From: Brachionus plicatilis
Taxonomy: Eukaryota > Rotifera > Eurotatoria > Ploima > Brachionidae
Direction: 5' to 3'
Length of the DNA stretch: 64,000 bases
Assembly (NCBI GenBank): GCA_010279815.1
Contig: QEOQ01000141.1
Span: forward strand, 124,001-188,000
In this document: positions 48,530 to 57,502 of the stretch, piece by piece
How positions within the stretch are numbered: the first letter of the stretch is position 1
How the letters are laid out: each line of letters opens with the position of its first letter
Program-made: the position numbers and the translations under genes
Notes under the pieces: generated by a model
What the model was told of the DNA's origin: nothing
Database searches by the model: none
The model's input: the letters and a program-made list of their open reading frames with translations, nothing else

Positions 48530-50034
48530 ATCAGAGATATTAATTTGGAGCTTTTAGGTGCGATAGAGTGAGGCCCATAGTTCTACGTCTCTAGACACGA
48601 ATGTATGTTTAAGCATGCCTAGAATTCTGTTGGCTTAGGTCGCGTTCTTCGGAGGTGTTTTGAAGCTTAATACGAGAGCCGTCCTTCTTTTTTAGGGAGA
48701 TATTTCTGATTTGTAAGGAGCAAGTTGGTATTTTCATATTAGAGCAATGTATGCTTTTTCTCACGATCCGAGCAGAGCAGACTTGTTTACATTGTATATT
48801 CGATGAGGTGAATCAGTGATAATGTATTCAAGAGATAAACTGAACGTAAAATTGTTTGCGTGCTGGTAGAAGGATTAGTCGTTTAGCAAGTCACTAAATT
48901 TGCTTTCTGGATTGTCCTCGTTCCCCCCACACAGACACGGACCTGTCATTGAGCCATTCTACGTAAGAGAAGTTGGAATCCTCGGCGATAAGTTGGCCTA
49001 TGTTTTTCTTGTTGTGTGGGGTTGATTTGGCGGCTCTCAAGGCTATGTTGATTTTTATTGTCAACTAAAGATGTTTTGATAGTGAGCTGTTATTTCAATC
49101 AAAAGAACTTTGATTGTTTTTTTGGTGTGGTTGAAATCGTTCCTTATGTATATTGGTACTCTGTAGACCTGTTATTTCTGGAAACATTAATTGGAGATCC
49201 TACTTTCTGTGATAGGAATAACTTGGAGACGCTTTTGAGTGATTAGGACCTCTAGTTCATATATCTTCGAAGAGTTCAGTGATGTGGCGTTAGTATAGAG
49301 ACACTTAAGATCATTGGCATGCTGTTTTAGTATTTTGTTATTGTCAGATAAGGAAGTTGTTTTGCTTATGCTTTTTGAGGATGAGGGCCGAGTTGTTTTT
49401 CGATTTGTGTTTAATAATTTTTCTTCGTTTCTCTCAATTTTCGTTCGAGCACTCTTTATGATATAGTTCTGTCCTGATTTATGTAGATATTTTTGAATTG
49501 ATTTTTTGTCCCAGCTCGCGAGACTTGCTTAAAACCGTCTGCTTGCTTTCTTTGTCAATAAGTTTAATAATTATAAATACATGTCTTGTGGCTTTTCCTT
49601 GTTCTTCTGAATCTCTTTCGACTGACTTTCATTCGTTCCATACTTTTACACTTTGTTTTATCTACGCAGAGTGTTTCGAGTTTTTTCTCTACTTTCCGCT
49701 TGTCCTCTTCCCATTTTACATCTTCGTTAGCGTTTAAAATCTACTCAAAGCCACTAATTATTACGTTATTTCGATTCTTTCTTTTTCTTTAAATTCTTGT
49801 TTTGTTAAAGATACCATGTTAGCTTCGCTATTTTTACCATTTTTTGAATCATGCTGGCGAATGTAGCTGTTGCTTTTTGTTTACTTCTGTTCTTAGAAAA
49901 ACAACTTCAATTGCTTCAGACTTATTTCCACCTCCTAGCAAGCTTATTCTAGTAAACATTGCTGTCGATATTTTTTTCAGCCAAGTGTGCTGAATTTTTG
50001 CCATTAATGTAGCTACCGGGGACAAGTTCACCAA
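48530..50034 (-). mobile_element. Decayed non-LTR retrotransposon (LINE) with internal deletions
   Basis: Base composition is clearly less AT-rich than the surroundings. Read on the minus strand, 50034 to about 49400 gives a Lys/Glu-rich ORF1-like frame with NVIISGFE and SKSRELGQKI. About 49309-49261 reads CLYTNATSLN, the typical first motif of a LINE endonuclease domain. About 48985-48940 reads NFSYVEWLND, resembling the G-D-F-N segment. About 48650-48575 reads EERDL then LGMLKHTFVSRDVELW, the C-terminal end of CR1/L2-type reverse transcriptase regions. Most of the polymerase core is absent, and stops and frame changes are frequent. Dead element; clade assignment is by motif memory. Confidence 0.75.
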
Positions 50035-50058
50035 TTTTGGATGAGGTCTGTCATATTA

Positions 50059-50349
50059 CAGTGGTTCTTGCTAAAATGAAATGGTCCGTTCCCGAAAAGG
50101 ATGGAATGAAGACGCATTCCATAAAAAACCATTCCCGTTCCATTCCATTCCATTCCAACCGTTCCATCCGTTCCATTCCATTCCATTCCAACCGTTCCAT
50201 CCGTTCCATTCCATTCCATTCCAACCGTTCCATCCGTTCCATTCCATTCCATTCTAACCATACCATTCCATTCCATTCCAACCGTTCCATCCGTTCCATT
50301 CCATTCCAACCGTTCCATTCATTCCATTTCATTTTAGCAAGAACCACTG
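50059..50349. mobile_element. Tc1/mariner-like miniature element, copy 1
   Basis: A 291-bp element with inverted ends CAGTGGTTCTTGCTAAAATG and CATTTTAGCAAGAACCACTG, bordered on both sides by TA (50057-50058, 50350-50351). TA duplication and the CAGTGG start fit Tc1/mariner-type elements. Its interior is an expanded ATTCC-based array. Confidence 0.85.
50135..50335. repeat. ATTCC pentamer / 30-35 bp minisatellite array
   Basis: The right two thirds of the element at 50059 is built of TTCCATTCCATTCC runs interspersed with CCAACCGTTCCATCC. These form four to five higher-order units of about 30-35 bp. It creates spurious open frames on both strands. The same pentamer occurs unexpanded in the copy at 50700. 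Confidence 0.85.
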
Positions 50350-50459
50350 TATTCGATACCATCCAAAATAAAATCTTGATAAAATATCTAAAAAAATTTT
50401 TTTAATTTGTCTTAGATTAAGTTATTTTCAACAAGTTAAGCAAATTTTAAAAGATGCAA

Positions 50460-50532
50460 GCCCGGTTAGCTCAGTCTGTGGAACGTGAGACTTTTAATCT
50501 CAAGGCCCAAGGTTCGGCCCCCTGATCGGGCG
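50460..50532 (+). tRNA. tRNA-Lys (anticodon UUU), probably degenerate
   Basis: Seventy-three bases fold as a tRNA. The acceptor GCCCGGT pairs with ATCGGGC (one G-T), discriminator G. The anticodon stem TGAGA/TCTCA is perfect around loop CTTTTAA, giving anticodon TTT. The D stem GCTC/GAAC has one mismatch and the T stem CAAGG/CCCTG has one mismatch. The T loop TTCGGCC lacks the near-universal A58. These changes weaken the internal B box, so this may be a tRNA pseudogene or a tRNA-derived repeat. A T run follows at 50535. It lies in the loop of a larger inverted duplication (50059-50810). Confidence 0.75.
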
Positions 50533-50699
50533 AATTTTTTTTGAAAAAATTAAAAATTTTAAAATTTAATTTTTAGGTTTTTCTTTGATATTTTTTTACA
50601 AAATTTTGATTTTGTCTATTTTTTCAGTATGTATTTTTCATTATCAAAAATTTTTTTTTAAATATTTTATCAAGATTTTATTTTGGATGGCATCGAATA

Positions 50700-50810
50700 C
50701 AGTGGTTCTTGCTAAAATGAAATGGAATGAAATGGAACGGTTGGAATGGAATGCGTCTCCATTCCATTCCTTTTCGGGAACGGACCATTTCATTTTAGCA
50801 AGAACCACTG
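50700..50810. mobile_element. Tc1/mariner-like miniature element, copy 2
   Basis: A 111-bp element with the same 26-bp ends as the copy at 50059 (CAGTGGTTCTTGCTAAAATG...) and TA on both sides (50698-50699, 50811-50812). The interior contains GGAAT units and the CCTTTTCGGGAACGG segment also present in copy 1, but no expanded array. Confidence 0.85.
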
Positions 50811-51486
50811 TACTTGTTAATGTTAATTTCTTAATTTAAAGTTTTTAAATTATTATTTCATTTAATTTTTTTATTTTTTTTATTTTTTTTGGTAATTTAA
50901 TTATTTTTCTCCTGTTTCTTTCTGTACTTTTTGATTATTTTAATCATTATAATAAAAATTAAACGGGATCCCGGTCGTATCCCTGGTTTTAGGATTCGGT
51001 TTTTTTTGATCAGAGAACTATTAGTTAAAATAAATATAATAATTAAACTATTAATTAATTAAAATCTATATTATATATATTAATTATCAAAATTATCAAA
51101 AAAGTTCGGAAAGGACAAAAAAGGAACTAAAAAAATAAAATTATGATAAAGTACAAAAAGTAAAGAAATATTCCTATTCTCTATAGCACCTTTTATGAAG
51201 GTTATCTTAATTGCAGCTTTTTATTTTTTATTTTCCACTACTTTATTGAATTTTGCTCCTTCTCAATATTGTTTAATGAGAATGAGATATAATAGCAGTG
51301 TATTTCTTAAATATCAATAAAAGTTTTTCATTAACTGATAACTTGACAGGAGAGACTGATTTTTTAATGAAAATTTCTAAAGACGAATGTTAACAATATT
51401 TTAGTATTAAAAATAAAACTGTTTATTACATAAGTAATATTCAAATGCATAAATAAAATTTTCAATTATTATTTTCCTTCTTAAAA
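50811..51486. other. Intergenic stretch, 0.7 kb
   Basis: AT-rich; a small GC-rich patch with GGGATCCCGG lies near 50965. No gene recognised. Confidence 0.45.
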
Positions 51487-54400
51487 ATGGAATGGTTGGA
51501 ATCCGATTTTAAAAAGATAAATCAACAGAATAGATCTTTATTTTTGAACAAAATAAAATCTAACTTGTCTTCGAGCAATTTCAACTGCTATCTATTCAAT
51601 GAATCCGGAAATCTAAACCAAGACTTATTTTTTATTACAGATCTTAAGGTTCGTCTCAAAGTAAAAATAAATCCTAAACGCATTTTTTTGATTCGAAAGT
51701 TTTATGATAACAAAACTGATGATGTTTTGCTCGTCAATGTTTTTATAAAACAATTTATTTATTCTACTATGATTAATTTTCGAAACTCTAAAGAACCATT
51801 TATTTTCATGATTATAAATGATTTTGATCTCAAATCAAATGAAAATAAATATGCGATGTTACCTGAAATACAACATCTTGTTAGATGGGATCATTTAAAA
51901 AATGCTAACACTCAATTACCAAAATTAGATTATATCCTAAAAACGAGGTAATTATTTGAATTAATTTATAAAATAAAATTTGATTTGAATTTTTCATAAA
52001 TATTCAGAAAAGTTTATTAAAAAAATTTTAATTTATTATTTTCTATTATCTAAATTAAAATGAATAATATTTCTATTATTTTATGCGCTAATTTAGGTTG
52101 GGTTTGATTTTATAGAATTTAGCTTTTTTCGTCTATTGATGATTTTTGTCGAAACAAAATATGAATAAAACAAAAAAATTTAACAATTTCAATTTTGTTC
52201 AAAGTTTCTATTAAGCTGTGATTTCTAAATGTTTTAAAAATTTTTGGTCAGTTGATTTTAAAATTTAAATTAAATAAAAATTTTCAAATGATGATTCATT
52301 CTTCTTCATTTGTTCTAGATTTGTATCAATGTTGCAGTTTTATTTTTTAAGTGGAATAAAAGGTTATAACTAAAAAGCGGCATTTCCCAGTATTAGTAAC
52401 TTTAAAAATATTTGCGGAATTTATTAATCGAGAAATAGAACCCAAAAAATTTAGGAGAAAATAATTTATTTTAATTAAAAAAAAATATAAACTTTATTAA
52501 CAGAATTATTATCAAAGGCATATTCGGAACTTTTTTTTAAATTAAAGTTCGGACTTGGACTTTAATTTTAGTGACTTTGACTGTAACTAGACCGCCACAA
52601 TACCTGGAACGGTAAAAAGAACATTTAGCGGCCTAAATAACTACCGGACAAAATTCATGTTACCTGACTTAAAAAAAAATTGTCTTTGACTTGGAATTTT
52701 TTTCTTAGAAAAAATGTAGAATAATTCAATAATTTTTTTTTTAATTTAAAATTAGTTCTGTGAATGAAACATCGTTGTATCAACTGTCAAATTTTGCCAA
52801 ACTCTGAAAATTTAGCAGAAATTAAATTTCAATATATTTTAGAGTAATTCAACTGGCAGGGATTTTGCACATCATTATTTAAAAAAGAATTGAAATTCTT
52901 TTTAGCGCTAAATTTTCTTTTTTAATCACCAAAAAATCTCACTTTTCTAAAAATACTCTTTTAAAACAAAAAGAAATTGAAATCGACAACTCCGATTCTA
53001 AAAATCGACCAAAAAGACAAAATATTTTTTCTGGAGTGTGGAAATTTAATTTAACAATTACGATGAGGCCGCCAAAAGTATTTAAAAAAAAAGTTCTACA
53101 AAAAACCAACAATACCCAAAATGAAATTTTAATTAGACTTAATATTTACTTCAAAAATTTTTTTTCGTAATTAAAGAGTATTTTTTTAGTAAAAGGGATT
53201 AGAAATTTTACTTAAGTATTTTTAGATAAAAAAAGTAATTTTATATAACAAGAATGCTTTTAGATTTTATAAAAATGATGCTTTTTGGTGAAAAAAAAAT
53301 TCTAAGACTTTAAAAAAGTCATTATTTAAAAGCTTCTGAGAGAAATTAATATTTTAATTTATAATAATAATAAAAAAATATATTAAATTAAATCAATTAT
53401 TTGCTTAAAAATTTATTATTAAAATATTTTAATTAAAGTCCAGTAGTATTGCTTGATTTCGGAACGCATCCACCCAAACCTAAGAAAAATTCATTTGTTA
53501 CAATTTTTTTTTATTTTTGATTTAAATTATTAAAATGTTTATTTAATTTTTCATTACCAAATTCATCTTTTACTCAAATTCTTTTTCTTTTTGACTGAAA
53601 AAAACAAAAATCATTTATTTTGAACTACTAGCTAAATTTTGTCAATTTTTTAAATAAAAAAATTAAATAAAACAAAAAAAATCAATTTTTTTTCTAGGAA
53701 TGAAGCTGAGAGAAATAATTTGAGTTTTTTGATTGAAAATTTGTCACAACCTGCTAGTGGTGCAAATGCTGACTATACCATTGAAATAGTCCAAGAAAAA
53801 TGTCTACAAAAACCAAAAAAACCTGCTGATCTTAATGAAGCATTTGCCAACGATACACTGATTGAACCAAGCTCTGTTTCATCATCTACTCAAACAACCG
53901 AACCAAGTTTTGTAAACAATTTTGGACCAAAATCAAGCTCTCAAATTGAAAACTTACAATCTCAACTAAATTGTTCAGCAATACCTATCACGGCATCAAG
54001 CATTACCATATCTAAAATTCAAGAATTAACCGATGATGAAGACTGCAATGCCTCCAAAACATATCAATTTTCACCCAAGCTTTGTGATTCACATTCACAT
54101 TGCATAAAAGAGACCCAAAATGAAACCAAAAAACGGCGTTTGCTGCTTGAGACAAAAAATCCTGGTGAATCAAAGGAAAACTCTGAATCATCGCTCATTT
54201 CCAACGAATCAGACTCAGCGCCAGCTTTGCGAAACAGCAGAACAAGTTCATCAAGCTCATCAGCAAGTACTTCAAGCTCATCGTTGTCATTATCTATTTG
54301 CAATACACCAAAATCCTTTGCATTCAGACCTAAAGCAGATTTTTATAGTGAGCCGCGTTATTTTGGTAATTCCAAAAGAACCAAAGATTCACATTTAGTT

Positions 54401-54847
54401 TTTTCTCCAATAAAACTCAGAACAGAACGAAAACAAAAATTAAGGGAGATAAAAAAAAAATTTTTATCAAACCCTCAGTTCAAGCAAATTAAAAGTCCTG
54501 CCAAGACTAGTTCTGATCTTGTTGATAAAATTTTAAATATGAAAAACGTGATGTCTAGTGATGAGGACGAATACGATACGGGAAAATTATCTTTTGGTCG
54601 ACGTCGATTGTTGTTCGACAAAAAGAACCAACTTAAAGAATTGGATAAAGCATTCGAATCTGTGGACAAATCGATACCAAGTGGTCAAAATCAATGTTTG
54701 AACCAAAACGATGCGTCGGATCAAAGCTTTGGATCCATTCAGTCAAGCCTTTTGAATTATAGATTTGTTACGGAGCGCAATGAAGACAAACTCCAGGAAT
54801 ATTTGATTCATTTGGCTGAAATGACCAAATCAGACAATTTTAAATAG
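51487..54847 (+). CDS. Two-exon protein of unknown function; N-terminal globular part, Ser-rich basic C-terminal part
   Basis: Exons 51487..51947 and 53698..54847 join in frame (ACG-AG|G) to 536 residues; donor GAG|GTAATT, acceptor TTTTTTCTAG. Residues 1-153 are rich in Ile, Phe and Lys with alternating hydrophobic segments (LFFITDLKVRLKVKI, PFIFMIINDFDL) suggesting a beta-rich fold. The rest is low complexity: a Ser run near 330, acidic DDEDC and SSDEDEYD stretches and basic KLREIKKKF. The composition suggests a nuclear protein. The order (one beta-domain, then a Ser-rich linker) loosely recalls shelterin TPP1/ACD, but that is speculation without residue-level support. The 1.75-kb intron is long for this window. 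AATAAA-type signals follow near 55050-55110. No confident family. Confidence 0.7.
51948..53697. other. Long intron of the 51487 gene, with a repeat fragment
   Basis: AT-rich. A segment at about 52545-52625 (GGACTTTAATTTTAGTGACT...) resembles one in cadherin intron 1 at about 29213-29260 and the hAT family's internal phrases. No exon was recognised inside it. Confidence 0.5.
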
Positions 54848-56450
54848 CTGTATTCAAATTGTAGAGATTATTTGTTTTTTTTTTTAAAAGGAATTTATAT
54901 TAATTTTGTTTAGAGAATTGAGAGTTTGGTGATGGGAAAATTATTTGTCCAAGCGAATATTTTTTTTTCATTTTTCAATTAGAAGTTGTAAATAGAGGAA
55001 ATGTACATCTTAACTGAATTCGGATCCAGTGATAAAAGGAAATACATAGAATAAAAATTATAGCCAGAAAAATATTTTGTTGTTTAATAATTTTAATAAA
55101 GAAAAATAAATAAATATTTTTGGATCTATGTCTTTTTTTTATTAAAAAGTAAAAAATATATTAGCACTATTGTATTATTATGTTTCCACCGGAAATCCAA
55201 TCTTTAATTTTTTACTTTCACTTATTAGAACAAACATTTTAATGAGAAAAAAATTGTATTTTTTTTTGGTGATTTTATAACTTATTTTTCAGCATTTTTT
55301 GTGAACAAGATATTGAATGAAATGAGACATGGTACCATCATACATTCCGTGCATTTACGTAATATCAATTTTTATTAATTTTTTATTTTTATCAAACTTG
55401 TATAAGAATGATTATAATTCTAAACTAAAGATTCTGCTTTCAACTTAATCCTTAAATTAAAAACTAATAAAGATAAATTAAAATTAAATTTTAATAAAAA
55501 TAAGATGATTTAATTTAGTGTTTTTAAAAAGAATTCTATTGATTATAAATCAACCATGAAAATGTCCATTATTTACTTATTTAATGTAAATGTAATCATT
55601 TTTAAAATTTAATTATGTCTATCCATAATGGAAAATTTTCGATACTAATATATAATTTAAAATATAAAATATTTATTAGAAACTAATGATAAGCTATATT
55701 TTATAAAATATTTAAATTTTTTATTTTTCAAAGCTTAACTTTTAAATTACTTATTACCAATTTTTGTTTAAAAAATTATTTTCGTTGTTCATTTCAGTAA
55801 AATTCAAAAGATTTCAGAGTAAAATATTATTATTTTATTATATTTGTGCCAATATTTGGCCGATTGCTTTATTATCGTTTTTTATTGTCTAGACTCAGTA
55901 GGCTAAATAAGGTTTCATAAATAATTTAAAAAACCATTTTTTTAAATTTTTTATCAACTGGTTGATTAAATGATCATAATCCTCTTTTTAAAACAATTAG
56001 TAAAAAAAATTAGGTAGATAAAGGCAAGAAGATAAAACAAAAAACTGACATATTTCTATGTTTTTTTCACATTTTTAAATTTTGCTAATTTTATTTAATA
56101 TTTGAAAAGAAAAAAAATATATATTATTCATCAAAATTATATATAAATTATTTTAGATTTTGAATAGGCAAAATCTAAATTATTCATCGTTATGTCCTAA
56201 AATATTCATTTTTTATTTAAAATTTCAACAATTCTTTAAAACTTGGCTTGAAAATTTCCAATACGTTTTACAAATATACATTCAACTTAGTGGAATCATT
56301 TAACAGAAAATTTAAAACTTTAACACAATTTTAAATACAATTTTTTTAATTTTTAAAAAAGTTAAATCTAATGAAATTGAAAAATTTTTTTTTTAAATGG
56401 TTTATTTTTATTTTTAAATTAAAATACTAATTTTATGACAAATTACTATT
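54848..56450. other. Convergent intergenic region, 1.6 kb
   Basis: Lies between the 3' ends of the 51487 gene (+) and RPL18 (-). AT-rich; polyadenylation-like signals near 55050-55110 on + and 56399-56404 on -. Nothing else recognised. Confidence 0.5.
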
Positions 56451-57502
56451 TTAATTCCTGAAACCACGACTAGCTCTACGACCTCTGGCTTTTTCGAATT
56501 TACGTCCCTTCGATTTGATGTATGGTCTAAAAAATATAAAATTAGCTAAATAAATTAACAAAAATTTGCCTGTCCTACTTAGTGCTGCTGTGTCTGGTGC
56601 CTGGAGCTGGTCCAAAGTGTCTAACAGCTTCTCTTTGGCTACGTGGACCCGACAGCAAGACACAATTTTCACCTTTTGGTGATCTCAAAGCCAATTGATC
56701 AAAAGTCAAAATTTCACCTCCGGCTTTTAGAATTCTGGCTCGGGCTTGTTCAGTTACATGTAAAGCAACGACCTAATGTTGGTTTAAAATATTAAAATTC
56801 AACCTTAAAAAATTCAGTTTGGACTAAATCAGAAAATGTTTGTTTCATTAAAATTTCAATCCCATATCCGCAAAAATAAATTTCATCACTTTTAATCCTC
56901 AACTGAAATATGCTACAAAAATGATATTTACTGATAGCTTTGGAACTTCAAATAGTCTAACATCGTTGGTGATGGTTCCAACAACGACGGCGGTTTTACC
57001 TTGACGGTCTTTTTGGCTCATTTTTCTAACCTAAAAATTTTTTTAATATTAAATAAAAATTAATTTTAATAAATGTTTTTTTAATTTTTCTCAGATTTTT
57101 TAGTTTTTGATATCATTAGAATCAATCCCATATCCGCAAGAACTAATTAATCATCATTGATTTTAATTGTTCAATAAACTGGTGCTTACCAAGCGGGCCA
57201 TCGAAACTGGTGGACGATTGGTTTTGCTCATGAACAAACGTCTTAAAATGATTTTGTTGAATTTGGAACCAGAGCGACGGGCCAAAAATCTGTAAAGCTG
57301 TAATGAGTTAGTGGTTGCTTTTAAGGAACAAAATTGACAATTTTAGTTTACCTTGACCAAGAGCAAAAGATAGACATCTTTGCTTCTTGGAGCTAATCTT
57401 CTGACTTTACGGTCATTCTTATGGTTAATATCAATACCCTTTAAGTAGCAATTGAATTAGGTGTATGTGATTAAATGGGATTTAAAAATAGATTTTTACC
57501 AT
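56451..57502 (-). CDS. RPL18: 60S ribosomal protein L18 (eL18)
   Basis: Six exons, complement(56451..56526, 56579..56772, 56932..57030, 57190..57297, 57352..57438, 57500..57502). They give exactly 188 residues, the size of human eL18. Matches run throughout: [89 protein letters not shown] and the invariant tail [16 protein letters not shown]. The first coding exon is only the ATG; the intron begins immediately after it (ATG|GTAAAA) and the next exon starts GGT. Introns 3 and 4 (159 bp each) are about three times longer than the others and each contains a C/D-box snoRNA. A CAACTAG acceptor-like site lies 8 nt before the ATG. Confidence 0.97.
56821..56898 (-). ncRNA. C/D-box snoRNA in RPL18 intron 4
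   Basis: On the RPL18 strand: an 8-bp terminal stem GGATTAAA / TTTAGTCC (one G-T), C box GTGATGA (56883-56889), D box CTGA (56829-56832), total 78 nt. Between them is a guide-like segment TTGCGGATATGGGA followed by a D'-like TTGA and a C'-like AATGAAA. The segment TTGCGGATATGGGATTGA (56856-56873) is repeated exactly in the neighbouring intron. By the D'+5 rule the target would be the A in TCCCATATCCGCAA. I recall TATCCGCAGCAGG in the large-subunit rRNA, so that is the suggested target (unverified). Confidence 0.85.
57081..57164 (-). ncRNA. C/D-box snoRNA in RPL18 intron 3, paralogue of the one in intron 4
   Basis: On the RPL18 strand: C box ATGATGA (57151-57157), the same 18-nt guide and D' segment as the intron-4 copy (57122-57139), C'-like AATGATA, D box CTGA (57091-57094). 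The terminal stem is weak (TTAA/TTAA across an AT-rich internal gap), so this copy may be less stable. The two copies differ almost everywhere except the boxes and the guide, as expected for an old duplication under selection on the guide. Confidence 0.8.

Noticed and set aside
49058..49792. Plus-strand frames at 49058, 49498 and 49586
   Set aside because: They lie opposite the minus-strand LINE remnant, whose motifs give a better explanation of the sequence.
50028..50405. Open frames on both strands across 50028-50405 with NRSIRSIPFHS / WNGMERMERL repeats
   Set aside because: Produced entirely by the ATTCC pentamer array; repeat periods are compatible with open frames by chance, and the region lies inside a transposon.
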